Assembly (NCBI RefSeq): GCF_008642315.1
Contig: NZ_CP029192.1
Span: 1,426,001 to 1,490,000 of the forward strand
DNA length: 64,000 bases
Direction of reading: 5' to 3'
From: Streptomyces venezuelae
GTDB lineage: Bacteria; Actinomycetota; Actinomycetes; Streptomycetales; Streptomycetaceae
The position numbers and the translations under genes were made by a program. The notes below the pieces were generated by a model. That model made no database searches, was not told the DNA's origin, and saw only the letters and a list, made by a program, of their open reading frames with translations. This document shows, in pieces, positions 18,001 through 27,616 of the stretch. Position 1 is the first letter of the stretch. Each line of letters opens with the position of its first letter.

Positions 18001-18777
18001 GCGCGCACCGGGCAGGAGATGGCGCACCTGGCCTCCGAGCACGAGGGCAAGCGCATCACGTACGCCGACACGCAGGCCGCCCCCGTCCCGGTGATCACCT
18101 CGCCGGAGTGGAGCGGCAGTGAGTCCGGCGGCCGCAGGTACACGGCGTTCACGCTCAACACCGAGCACCTCAAGCCGTGGCACACGCTCACCGGGCGTCA
18201 GCACTTCTTCATCGACCACGACTGGATGCACGAGCTGGGCGAGGCGATGCCCGTCTACCGGCCGCCGCTCGACATGAACCGGCTGTTCGGGGAGCCACGG
18301 CTCGGCCCGGACGGGGAACGAGAGGTGACGGTCCGTTACCTCACCCCGCACAACAAGTGGTCGATCCACTCCGAGTACCAGGACAACCTGTTCATGCTGT
18401 CCCTCTCGCGCGGCGGGCAGTGCATCTGGATGGCTCCGCAGGACGCGGACGCGATCGGCGTGAAGGACAACGACTGGATCGAGGCGGTCAACCGGAACGG
18501 CGTGGTGGTGGCGCGGGCGATCGTGTCGCACCGCATGCCGGCCGGCACGGTCTTCATGCACCACGCGCAGGAACGCACCGTGAACGTCCCCAAGACGGAG
18601 ACGACCGGCAGGCGCGGCGGCATCCACAACTCGCTGACCCGACTGATCCTCAAGCCGTCCCATCTCATCGGCGGCTACGCCCAGTTGTCATGGGCGTTCA
18701 ACTATCTGGGCCCGACGGGCAACCAGCGCGACGAGGTGACGGTCATCCGTCGCCGCTCGCAGAAGGTGGAGTACTGA
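15094..18777 (+). CDS. narG: Respiratory nitrate reductase alpha subunit
   Basis: A 1,227-residue molybdopterin enzyme that reduces nitrate to nitrite on the cytoplasmic face of the membrane. The N-terminal FeS site is the NarG form H-x3-C-x3-C (HGVNCTGSC) with a distant Cys in RGCPRG. The molybdenum-ligand region YDWYADLP is present, as are the C-terminal HNKWSIHSEY and GAIVxxH-type elements. Length is normal for NarG. The GTG start at 15094 has AGGGAG seven bases upstream. No Tat signal is seen beyond the usual NarG vestige. It heads a tightly packed narGHJI operon with one-base to four-base gaps or overlaps. Confidence 0.96.
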   Translation: MTETTEPGAALLRAGKFFRRGAAAPDLHSVRLTGGRDADAFYRDRWSHDKVVHSTHGVNCTGSCRWKVYVKDGIITWETQATDYPSVGPDRPEYEPRGCPRGAAFSWYTYSPTRVRYPYLRGVLLEMYREAKARLRDPVLAWAEIQGDPERRRTYQQARGKGGLVRATWDEAVEIIAAAHVHTIKTVGPDRVAGFSPIPAMSMVSHAAGARFMSLIGAPMLSFYDWYADLPVASPQVFGDQTDVPESGDWWDAAYLMMWGSNVPVTRTPDAHWMAEARYRGQKVVVVAPDYADNAKFADEWLHPHPGTDGALALAMGHVILKEFFVDRRTEFFDDYVRKFTDLPFLVTLTERDGAYVPAKFLRASDLGEGGEGGDWKTAVLDENTGRPAVPNGSLGFRWTDSGKGKWNLELGDIQPALTLHGSGVAAGVEVLLPRFDTEGGTHGQGRGEVMRRGVPATRLGGQDGPLVTTVFDLLLAQYGVGREGLPGVWPTSYDDAEAPGTPAWQEVHTSVPAAKCVKIAREFAATAEKSRGRCMILMGAGTNHWFHSETIYRSFLALLQLTGCQGRNGGGWAHYVGQEKCRPATGWATLASANDWSRPPRQMIGAAYWFLNTDQWRYDKFAADVLASPLGEGRFAGMTGADCLALSARTGWMPSYPTFDRSSLDLGAVPGDPVANVVDELKAGSLKFACEDPDAPENWPRVLTLWRANLLGSSAKGAEYFTKHLLGTHSSLRAEEAAPDERPSTVTWRDEAPEGKLDLLVSLDFRQTSSTLLSDVVLPAATWYEKHDLSTTDMHPYVHSFTPAVDPPWQARTDFDTFRAIADRLSELAVDHLGVRKDVVATALQHDTPGEIAQPGGIVLDWRKGECEPVPGRTMPNLAVVERDYTAIGAKFAALGPLVEQLGLPAKGIALHPDQEVDELRERNGVVRGGPADGRPALDTAVKAANTILALSGTTNGRLATQGFHTLEARTGQEMAHLASEHEGKRITYADTQAAPVPVITSPEWSGSESGGRRYTAFTLNTEHLKPWHTLTGRQHFFIDHDWMHELGEAMPVYRPPLDMNRLFGEPRLGPDGEREVTVRYLTPHNKWSIHSEYQDNLFMLSLSRGGQCIWMAPQDADAIGVKDNDWIEAVNRNGVVVARAIVSHRMPAGTVFMHHAQERTVNVPKTETTGRRGGIHNSLTRLILKPSHLIGGYAQLSWAFNYLGPTGNQRDEVTVIRRRSQKVEY

Positions 18778-18778
18778 G

Positions 18779-20434
18779 ATGCCCCGTGCCGAAGGCACCA
18801 TCGGACGCTGTATGGCCCAGATCGCGATGGTGATGAACCTCGACAAGTGCATCGGGTGTCACACCTGTTCGGTCACCTGCAAGCAGGCGTGGACCAACCG
18901 CGACGGCATGGAGTACGTCTGGTTCAACAACGTCGAGACCCGCCCCGGCCAGGGCTATCCGCGCCGCTACGAGGACCAGGAGAAGTGGCGCGGCGGCTGG
19001 GAGCTGAACAAGCGCGGCGCCCTGAAGCTGAAGAACGGCGGCCGCGTCAAGTCGCTCCTGGAGATCTTCTCCAACCCCAAGCTGCCGGAGATCAAGGACT
19101 ACTACGAGCCCTGGACGTACGAGTACCGGAACCTCACCGACGCCCCGCTCGGCGACGACTACCCGGTGGCCGAGCCGCGCTCGCTGATCAGCGGCAAGCC
19201 CATGAAGATCGAGTGGTCGTCGAACTGGGACGACAACCTCGGCGGCGCCACCGAGCACGGCGACCTCGACCCGATGGTGGAGAAGACGCGCCAACAGGTC
19301 ACGGACAAGATCAAGTTCGCTTTCGAGCAGACGTTCATGTTCTATCTGCCGCGGATCTGCGAGCACTGCCTCAACCCTGCGTGCGTGGCGTCCTGCCCGT
19401 CCGGCGCGATGTACAAGCGGTCGGAGGACGGCATCGTCCTCGTGGACCAGGACCACTGCCGCGGCTGGCGCAAGTGCGTGACGGGCTGCCCGTACAAGAA
19501 GGTCTACTTCAACCACCGCACCGGCAAGGCCGAGAAGTGCACGATGTGCTACCCGCGCATCGAGGTGGGCCTGCCGACGGTCTGCTCCGAGACGTGCGTG
19601 GGACGCCTTCGCTACCTCGGCGTCATCCTGTACGACGCCGACAAGGTGACTGCCGCGGCGTCCGAGCCCGACGAACACAAGCTGTACGAAGCCCAGTTGG
19701 ACGTGTTCCTCGACCCCGAGGACCCCGAGGTGCGGCGCGCGGCCGAGCGGGACGGAATCTCGTACGACTGGATCGAGGCGGCCCGCCGCTCCCCCGTGCA
19801 CGCGCTGATCAGCAAGTACAAGGTGGCGCTCCCGCTGCACCCGGAGTACCGCACCATGCCGATGGTCTGGTACATCCCGCCGCTCTCCCCCGTGGTGGAC
19901 GCGCTGACGGAGACCGGCCACGACGGCGAGGACCTCGGCAACCTGTTCGGCGCCATCGACACGCTGCGCATCCCGCTCGAGTACCTCGCGGAGATCTTCA
20001 CCGCGGGGGACGTCGGTCCCGTACGGGCCTCGCTGGAGAAGCTGGCGGCGATGCGGGCCCACATGCGCTCCATCAACCTCGGCGACACGCCGGACGGTTC
20101 GACCGCCGAGGCGGTCGGCATGTCGGGTCGGGAGATCGAGGAGATGTACCGGCTGCTCGCCATCGCGAAGTACGAGGACCGGTACGTCATCCCGACCGCC
20201 GCCGTCGCCGACGCCCAGCGCCTGGAGGAGTCCGCGCTCCCCGACTCGTGCAGCCTCGACTACGAGGGCGGCCCCGGCATGGGCGACGACGGACCCTTCG
20301 GCCAGGACTCCGGCCGCCGACAGCTGCCGCTGGTCACCATCGAGAACTTCCACGCGCTGCGCGACCGGCAGACCGCCGACGAACAGCCCAGCGCGGTCGA
20401 CAAGGCACACGCGGCCAAGGAGGACGACAAGTGA
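18779..20434 (+). CDS. narH: Respiratory nitrate reductase beta subunit
   Basis: A 551-residue electron-transfer subunit with four FeS centres. Cysteine clusters are CIGCHTCSVTCK, CEHCLNPACVASCP, CRGWRKCVTGCP and CTMCYP with CSETC. The Trp in CRGWRKC marks the [3Fe-4S] centre typical of NarH. Electrons pass from the NarI haem through this subunit to NarG. ATG 18779 lies one base after the narG stop; a second in-frame ATG at 18812 (MAQIAMVMNLDKC) gives the N-terminus seen in many homologues and is an alternative start. The last codons overlap narJ by four bases (GTGA). Confidence 0.95.
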   Translation: MPRAEGTIGRCMAQIAMVMNLDKCIGCHTCSVTCKQAWTNRDGMEYVWFNNVETRPGQGYPRRYEDQEKWRGGWELNKRGALKLKNGGRVKSLLEIFSNPKLPEIKDYYEPWTYEYRNLTDAPLGDDYPVAEPRSLISGKPMKIEWSSNWDDNLGGATEHGDLDPMVEKTRQQVTDKIKFAFEQTFMFYLPRICEHCLNPACVASCPSGAMYKRSEDGIVLVDQDHCRGWRKCVTGCPYKKVYFNHRTGKAEKCTMCYPRIEVGLPTVCSETCVGRLRYLGVILYDADKVTAAASEPDEHKLYEAQLDVFLDPEDPEVRRAAERDGISYDWIEAARRSPVHALISKYKVALPLHPEYRTMPMVWYIPPLSPVVDALTETGHDGEDLGNLFGAIDTLRIPLEYLAEIFTAGDVGPVRASLEKLAAMRAHMRSINLGDTPDGSTAEAVGMSGREIEEMYRLLAIAKYEDRYVIPTAAVADAQRLEESALPDSCSLDYEGGPGMGDDGPFGQDSGRRQLPLVTIENFHALRDRQTADEQPSAVDKAHAAKEDDK

Positions 20435-21009
20435 CGCGGCACGCGGTCCTGTACCAGGCGGCGGCGCTCTGCCTGGCCTACCCGGACGACGAGTTCCACG
20501 AGCGGCTGCCCCTGCTGCGAGCGGCCGCCCCCACCGGCCTCGACGGCTTCCTCACCCACGCCGAGACGACAGACGCGCGCGAACTCGCCGCGCACTACGT
20601 CCGCGTCTTCGACTTCAAGAACCGCCACAGCCTGTACCTGAGCTGGTGGCGCGACGGCGACACACGGCGGCGCGGCATGGCCCTGGTCCGGTTCAAGGAG
20701 ATCTACCGGGAGCACGGCATGGAGTTCACCGGCGAGGAACTGCCGGACTTCCTGCCCGCCGTCCTGGAGTTCTCCGCGCACGCGGGCCCCGCCCTCCTCC
20801 AGGAACACCGCAGCGGCCTCGAACTGCTGCGGATCGCACTCACCGACTTCGGCACGCCCTACGCGGCGGTCCTCGACGCGGTGTGCGCGACCCTGCCGGG
20901 ACCCTCGCCGAAGGACCGCGCCGAGGCGCAGGCCCTGGCCCGCTCCGGGCCGCCGCGTGAGGACGTCGGACTCCAGCCCTTCGCACTCATCGGGGAGCGC
21001 CCCTCATGA
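20431..21009 (+). CDS. narJ: Nitrate reductase molybdenum cofactor assembly chaperone
   Basis: A 192-residue TorD/NarJ-type chaperone that binds apo-NarG and helps insert the molybdenum cofactor and FeS centre. It is helical, with the family patterns LYQAAALCLAYPDDEF at the start, HYVRVFDFKNRHSLYLSWW in the middle and PDFLPAVLEFSA. GTG 20431 overlaps the narH stop in GTGA, and the gene end overlaps narI in ATGA, which points to translational coupling. The protein is not part of the mature enzyme. Confidence 0.93.
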   Translation: MTRHAVLYQAAALCLAYPDDEFHERLPLLRAAAPTGLDGFLTHAETTDARELAAHYVRVFDFKNRHSLYLSWWRDGDTRRRGMALVRFKEIYREHGMEFTGEELPDFLPAVLEFSAHAGPALLQEHRSGLELLRIALTDFGTPYAAVLDAVCATLPGPSPKDRAEAQALARSGPPREDVGLQPFALIGERPS

Positions 21010-21728
21010 AGACACTGCTGTGGGGCGTGCTCCCCTACGTCGCGTTCGTCCTGCTCGTCGCGGGCATCGTCTGGCGCTACCGCTACGACAAGTTCGGCTG
21101 GACGACCCGCTCCTCGCAGGTCTACGAGTCGAAGCTGCTCAACATCGCGTCGCCGATGTTCCACTACGGCATCCTGTTCGTGCTCGTCGGCCATCTCGTC
21201 GGCCTCTTCCTGCCGGAGTCGTGGACCGACAAGGTCGGCCTGACCGAGCACACGTACCACCTGTTCTCGCTGTACGGCGGTACGGCCGCCGGTGTGCTCC
21301 TCGTCCTCGGCATCCTGCTGCTGCTCTACCGGCGGCGGACCAACGCGCCGGTGTTCCGCGCGACGACGGCCAACGACAAGCTGATGTACCTCGTCCTGTT
21401 CGCTGCGATCGTGCTCGGCATGGTGGCCAAGCTGACGCACGCCTCCGGCGACGGCTACAACTACCGTGAGTCCATCGCCCCCTGGGCCCGCAGCCTGTTC
21501 ACGCTCCAGCCCGACATCGACCGGATGACGGGCGTCCCCGTGCTGTACGAGATCCACGCGGTGGTCGGCATGGTGCTGTTCGCCCTGGTGCCTTTCACCC
21601 GGCTGATCCACATGTTCAGCGCGCCGGTGCAGTACCTGTTCCGGCCGTACGTGGTCTACCGCAGCCGGGACCCGAAGCGGGTCGGGGCGCGCCCTGACCG
21701 GCGGGGCTGGGAGCGCACGGGGTCGTGA
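21006..21728 (+). CDS. narI: Respiratory nitrate reductase gamma subunit (cytochrome b)
   Basis: A 240-residue membrane subunit with five predicted helices. It oxidises menaquinol and feeds electrons through two b-type haems to NarH. Candidate haem ligands are the His residues in FHYGILFVLVGHLVG and in YEIHAVVGMVL with TRLIH. The short charged C-terminal tail (DPKRVGARPDRRGWER) is cytoplasmic and probably contacts NarH. ATG 21006 overlaps the narJ stop. The gene converges on dnaK with 21 bases between stops; no obvious strong terminator fits in that gap. Confidence 0.94.
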   Translation: MKTLLWGVLPYVAFVLLVAGIVWRYRYDKFGWTTRSSQVYESKLLNIASPMFHYGILFVLVGHLVGLFLPESWTDKVGLTEHTYHLFSLYGGTAAGVLLVLGILLLLYRRRTNAPVFRATTANDKLMYLVLFAAIVLGMVAKLTHASGDGYNYRESIAPWARSLFTLQPDIDRMTGVPVLYEIHAVVGMVLFALVPFTRLIHMFSAPVQYLFRPYVVYRSRDPKRVGARPDRRGWERTGS

Positions 21729-21749
21729 CCCCGCCCGCTCCCGCGGCAC

Positions 21750-23609
<1,860 letters not shown>

Positions 23610-23668
23610 GGTCCAGTCCCTTCCGCCGCGAGCTCACGTCCCCCGTTTCCCGGTCTACTCCGTTCTCC

Positions 23669-23697
23669 ATCACAAAACTTGAGCGGGCTGATGTCAA
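23669..23697 (-). promoter_or_regulatory. dnaK promoter with HAIR-like element
   Basis: On the minus strand TTGACA (23697-23692) and TGTGAT (23674-23669) are 17 bases apart, an almost ideal sigma-70/HrdB promoter, giving a leader of about 50 bases before dnaK. The -35 overlaps TTGA-N11-TCAAG, which has the geometry of the HspR operator HAIR (CTTGAGT-N7-ACTCAAG). The right half matches 6 of 7 bases, the left half only 4 of 7. HspR control is therefore possible but weakly supported. Confidence 0.6.
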
Positions 23698-23712
23698 TGC
23701 CGCACACGACAA

Positions 23713-23740
23713 TGCCGCCACCCCGACAGGGGTGACGGCA
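23713..23740 (-). terminator. Terminator hairpin downstream of osmC
   Basis: A 12-base stem with one mismatch and a four-base loop: TGCCGCCACCCC and GGGGTGACGGCA around GACA. It lies just past the osmC stop (minus strand) and before the dnaK promoter, so it would insulate dnaK from osmC transcription. No strong T run follows, as is common in Streptomyces. Confidence 0.6.
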
Positions 23741-23758
23741 CTGTCAACAGGCGCGAGG

Positions 23759-24184
23759 TCAGGCCAGCTTGGCCGAAAGCGTGATGGTGGTGCCGGACAG
23801 GGCCTGGCTCACCGGGCAGTTGGCCTTGGCGTCCTCGGCGGCCGAGACGAAGGCGGCCTCGTCGAGCCCGGGAACGGTGCCCTCGACGGTGAGGTGGATG
23901 CCGGTGATGCCGGTGCCGGGCTGGAAGGTCACGTCGGCGGAGGTGGTGAGCCGGCTGGGCGGGGTGCCCGCGCCCGTCAGGCCGTGCGACAGCGCCATGG
24001 AGAAGCAGCTGGAGTGCGCGGCCGCGATCAGCTCCTCCGGGCTGGTCTTGCCGTTCGCCTCCTCGGCGCGCGACGGCCAGGACACCGCCTGCTCCCCGAT
24101 GCCGGAGGAGTCGAACGTGACGGTGCCCGAGCCCTCCGTCAGAGAGCCTTCCCAGACCGTGTGCGCGGAGCGCGTGGTAGCCAC
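23759..24184 (-). CDS. osmC: OsmC-family thiol peroxidase
   Basis: A 141-residue OsmC/Ohr-superfamily protein that reduces organic hydroperoxides. The two redox cysteines are present: Cys59 in HSSCFSM and Cys122 in ANCPVSQA. The N-terminal SAHTVWEGSLTEGSG and SPEELIAAAHSSC are more OsmC-like than Ohr-like. GTG 24184 has GAAGGG upstream; longer in-frame starts lack this. The gene is a single unit ending at a hairpin. An inverted repeat just upstream may control it. Confidence 0.9.
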   Translation of the reverse strand: MATTRSAHTVWEGSLTEGSGTVTFDSSGIGEQAVSWPSRAEEANGKTSPEELIAAAHSSCFSMALSHGLTGAGTPPSRLTTSADVTFQPGTGITGIHLTVEGTVPGLDEAAFVSAAEDAKANCPVSQALSGTTITLSAKLA

Positions 24185-24213
24185 GATGCGTTTCCCTTCA
24201 ATGCGGATCCGTG

Positions 24214-24228
24214 AACGGAGGTTCCGTT
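24214..24228. promoter_or_regulatory. Inverted repeat upstream of osmC
   Basis: AACGGA-GGT-TCCGTT has perfect six-base arms and lies 30 bases before the osmC GTG, where a repressor or activator site would be expected. The remainder of the roughly 310-base divergent region up to 24496 holds a small palindrome, GAGGA-GA-TCCTC (24470-24481), next to the following gene and no further gene that I can support. Confidence 0.35.
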
Positions 24229-24496
24229 GCCTCCATCCGATCACACTCCGGATGAAAACGGGCCGCGCGGGGCGCAGCGGGCCGCCGGGGGTGTTCGAGC
24301 GGGGTGCGCAGGTACGCGTCGGGCGATACGAACACGTTGTGTGGGCCGCCGCGCCAAAGGGGCCTCTGAGGTGCGGGAACAGGTCCGAGGCAGGGAGCCG
24401 ATGGCCGGAATGGCAACTGGGCAAGGCGCGCCCGCGGTGACACTTTGAGGCCCCCTCGCGCACGTCAGCGAGGAGATCCTCTCAGGGGGTATGGCC

Positions 24497-26128
24497 ATGC
24501 GCATCAACTACTCGGACCACGGTCCGTCCCCGCTCGAACCCGAGAAGCCCGGCGCGGCCGGCGACCGGGACTCGACCTTCGGCTGGTGGGGTGCCTTCAG
24601 CATCCAGAAGTTCGTCAACCAGTCGCCGCTCTCCCACACCCACGGCGACGCCACCGGCTGGCTGGCGTACCTCCAGCAGTTCTACGACCGGAACTTCTGG
24701 TTCGCCGACGGCGGGGCGCAGGTGTGGGCGTACGAGGAGACGTACGACAACTGGCAGGACCGCTACGGCATGGACGCCGTCGTCGCCGTCTACCACTCCG
24801 GCCACGGCGGCATGGACAACAACGGCGTCTTCTTCGCGCCGCTCGGCGCCGTCTGGGACGGCCGCAGCGACGCCATCTCCAACCGGATGGCGCTCGGCAA
24901 CGAGAAGGCGAACTACGTCTTCTGGTCGACGTGCACCTCGCTGCGCGTCCTCGGCGGGCACTCCCCGATCCGCACCTGGGCCGGGCCCAACATCGGCTTC
25001 CGGATGATCTTCGGGTTCGAGACGGTCAGCATCGACAGCCCGGACTACGGCAAGAAGTTCTGGGAGAAGTGGCGGTCGGGCCAGACGTACTGCGACGCGT
25101 GGCTCAACGCCAGCTGGGACATCTACCACGGCCAGGCGCCCTCCGTGTGCGCCGTCGGCGCCACCCAGGCCGAGGCCACCAACCGCCTCAACACCGAGCG
25201 GAACTTCTACCGCGACCACGTGCCGGACAACTGGTACGCGTGGCGCTGGTACTACGCCCGCGAAGGCATCAGGGAGCCGCTCGCCCAGCTCCCCGGGCAG
25301 CAGCAGATCATCCAGCTGGCGCCCCGCGAGCCGAGCGCCGAGCTCGGCGCGCTCGGGCAGCTCGCCGAGTTCCCGTCGGCGGCGCTCCAGGAGGTCCAGG
25401 TCGACCGGCTCGGCGTGCTCAACGCGTCCTCCGGCGACCGCACCATCTCCACCGGCCCCGAGGGCGTCCGCTGGGTGCGGCTCGCCGAGCCCAACCACCG
25501 CAACACCCAGCAGCTGCCCACCGAGCGTGCGGTCGAGGCGGCGCGCGCGTTCGCCGAGCGGTACGCCGACGGCGCCGACCTCGTCGTCGACAGCGTGCAC
25601 GACCTGATGCAGAACTCCGGCACGAAGGACGGCTCCGAGGTCGGGCGCCCCGTGTCGCTGCAGACGCACGTGACGTTCCGGCAGGTCTTCGACGGCGTGC
25701 CCGTCATCACGCCGGGACGCGGCCTGATCCGTGTCGGTCTCGACAACGACGGCACGGCCGTCCAGGCGGAGATCGCGACGCGCCGGGCCACCGGCGTCAC
25801 GCGCGAGCCGAGCACCGAGGTGTCGCCCCCGCCGCCCAAGGGCGGCAAGGCCACCGCGGCGCCGCTGGAGCGGGACCCGCGCAAGGCGCTCGACGCGGCG
25901 CAGCGGAAACTGCTCGCCGAGATCGCCGCGGTCACGGCGGACGAGCCCGGACAGCGGGCGACGGCCGAGCGGCAGCCCGAGGTCACGGACGTGCCCGGCA
26001 CGTTCGAGGTCGGCTATGAGCTGGAGGGCAACGAGGCCTATCCGGCGGCCCGCAAGCTGATCGAGATCGGCGCGCGGGACAGCATGTTCAAGACACGCCG
26101 CTGGGTCGTCGCACCTCTGGCGAGGTAG
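24497..26128 (+). CDS. Caspase-like (clan CD) protein, DUF6345-like
   Basis: About 543 residues, no signal peptide. The first 240 residues look like a caspase/gingipain-type fold: a hydrophobic strand then YHSGHGGMDNNG (candidate catalytic His), another strand and FWSTCTSLRVLGG with Cys about 44 residues later. This is the His-Gly / Cys dyad order of clan CD peptidases. I recall DUF6345 as the family name but could not check. Residues about 330-450 contain HVTFRQVFDGVPVITPGRG followed by a Gly-Leu-Asp-Asn strand, similar to the FTP/PepSY propeptide domain of secreted metalloproteases. A Pro/Lys linker and a helical C-terminus follow. The ATG at 24497 has AGGGGG at a proper distance; that at 24491 is too close. 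Function is unknown. Confidence 0.6.
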   Translation: MRINYSDHGPSPLEPEKPGAAGDRDSTFGWWGAFSIQKFVNQSPLSHTHGDATGWLAYLQQFYDRNFWFADGGAQVWAYEETYDNWQDRYGMDAVVAVYHSGHGGMDNNGVFFAPLGAVWDGRSDAISNRMALGNEKANYVFWSTCTSLRVLGGHSPIRTWAGPNIGFRMIFGFETVSIDSPDYGKKFWEKWRSGQTYCDAWLNASWDIYHGQAPSVCAVGATQAEATNRLNTERNFYRDHVPDNWYAWRWYYAREGIREPLAQLPGQQQIIQLAPREPSAELGALGQLAEFPSAALQEVQVDRLGVLNASSGDRTISTGPEGVRWVRLAEPNHRNTQQLPTERAVEAARAFAERYADGADLVVDSVHDLMQNSGTKDGSEVGRPVSLQTHVTFRQVFDGVPVITPGRGLIRVGLDNDGTAVQAEIATRRATGVTREPSTEVSPPPPKGGKATAAPLERDPRKALDAAQRKLLAEIAAVTADEPGQRATAERQPEVTDVPGTFEVGYELEGNEAYPAARKLIEIGARDSMFKTRRWVVAPLAR

Positions 26129-26141
26129 GCGCGACCGGCTT

Positions 26142-27533
26142 TCAGCGGCCTTCGGTGGCGGCCCGCTGCTTGCGGGCCGCCATCCACGCGTAGACGAGCA
26201 CACCTACGAAGAGGAACAGCACGCCCTGGTAGACGGCCGCGTATCCGGACCCGGCGACCAGCCACATGGAGAACGCGAACGCGACGCCCGCGAGGACCGC
26301 GTCCCGCACCAGACGCCCGCGGTGCACGCGGTCGCGCTGCCCGGACACCAGGAAGTAGATCTGCGCGGCGGTGGCGAGGAGGTAGGGCACCGTCGCCGTG
26401 AACGTGGTGATCAGGACGAGGGACTCGAAGACACCGCCCGAGCCGGCCGTGTAGTTGTAGACGGTGAGCAGCGAGGCGAGGACGACGGTGACCAGGACGC
26501 CGACCGTCGGCACCCCGCGCTTCTTCTTCCCGAAAGCGCTCGGGAACAGCCCGTCCTGAGCGGCCGCGTACGGCGTCTGCGCGCTCAGCAGCGTCCACCC
26601 GTTCAGCGCGCCGACCATCGAGACGAGCGCGGCGCAGGCGACCGCGGTGCCGCCCCAGGAACCGCCGAACATGACGTCGACGGCGTCCGAGAAGGGCGCG
26701 GTGGACGCCACCAGCTTGTCGTGCGCGACCGTCCCGAAGACGGCGAGCGTGCCGAGCAGATAGACGACGGCCGCGCCGAGGGTGCCGAGGATGGTGGCGC
26801 GCCCGACGTTGCGGCGCGGGTCGCGCACCTCGCCCGCGCTGACGGCGGCGGACTCCACGCCCAGGTAGGAGAAGAGCAGGATCGCGGCGGCGGCCGAGAC
26901 GGCGCCCATCGGGCTGTCGTCGCTCGCCTGGAAAGGACCGAGGTTGGCGCTGTCGAAGAAGAAGAGACCGCCGACCGCGACGAGCAGCAGCGGCACGAAC
27001 TTCAGGACGGTGGCGACGAGCTGGACGGCGCCCACGTACCGCGTGCCCGCGAAGTTCGCGAGCGCGGGCAGCAGTTGCAGCACCAGCGCGGCCACGATGG
27101 CCGACCACTTGTGGTCGTTGACCGGGATCAGGACGTCGAGATAGCCGACGGCGGCGACGGCCAGCGCGGCGTTGGACACCCAGGTGGTGATCCAGTACGA
27201 CCAGGCCGCCAGGAACCCCGCGAAGTCACCGAAGGCGGCGCGGGCGTAGACGTACGGTCCGCCGGTCCGCGGATCGCGCTCCGCGAGCCGCCCGAAGACG
27301 AGCGCGAGGGCGATGGCGCCCGCGGTCAGGACGGCGAACGCGACGAGACTGATGGTGCCGAACGGGGCGACGGAGGCGGGGAGCAGGAAGATGCCGCCGC
27401 CGATGATGTTCCCCATGACGAGGCAGGTGGCGATCGGAAGCCCGAAGCGCCGGGCGTGCCTGCTCGTACCCTGCGCGGACTCTCCCTGGTCAGGGCCCGG
27501 ATCCGACGGTGCCACGGTTCCGGTGTCGTGCAT
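26142..27533 (-). CDS. APC-superfamily amino-acid permease
   Basis: A 463-residue transporter with about 12 membrane helices. The family hallmark is the unwound first helix MGNIIGGGIFLLPASVAPFG, and later GRLAERDPRTGGPYVYA and SYLGVESAAVSAGEVRDPRRNVGRAT. The overall pattern resembles the AdiC/ArcD-like and putrescine antiporter group, so the substrate is probably a cationic amino acid or polyamine, exchanged or taken up at the cytoplasmic membrane. A hydrophilic 30-residue N-terminus precedes helix 1. The ATG at 27533 has AGAGGCG upstream. It converges on the caspase-like gene with 13 bases between stops. Confidence 0.88.
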   Translation of the reverse strand: MHDTGTVAPSDPGPDQGESAQGTSRHARRFGLPIATCLVMGNIIGGGIFLLPASVAPFGTISLVAFAVLTAGAIALALVFGRLAERDPRTGGPYVYARAAFGDFAGFLAAWSYWITTWVSNAALAVAAVGYLDVLIPVNDHKWSAIVAALVLQLLPALANFAGTRYVGAVQLVATVLKFVPLLLVAVGGLFFFDSANLGPFQASDDSPMGAVSAAAAILLFSYLGVESAAVSAGEVRDPRRNVGRATILGTLGAAVVYLLGTLAVFGTVAHDKLVASTAPFSDAVDVMFGGSWGGTAVACAALVSMVGALNGWTLLSAQTPYAAAQDGLFPSAFGKKKRGVPTVGVLVTVVLASLLTVYNYTAGSGGVFESLVLITTFTATVPYLLATAAQIYFLVSGQRDRVHRGRLVRDAVLAGVAFAFSMWLVAGSGYAAVYQGVLFLFVGVLVYAWMAARKQRAATEGR

Positions 27534-27616
27534 GGGGTGGTGCGCCTCTCGTCGTGCCCGGCGCCCGGGATCGCCGGGCGGAAGACATGGTCGGGCACGG
27601 CGGACGCTGCCACAAA

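Noticed and set aside
15079..18663. A 1,194-codon open frame on the minus strand over narG
   Set aside because: Antisense shadow of a clear narG; no recognisable domain.
24487..24492. GGGTAT before the caspase-like gene as a sigma-B promoter
   Set aside because: It overlaps the start codon region and has no GNNT at 14-16 bases.
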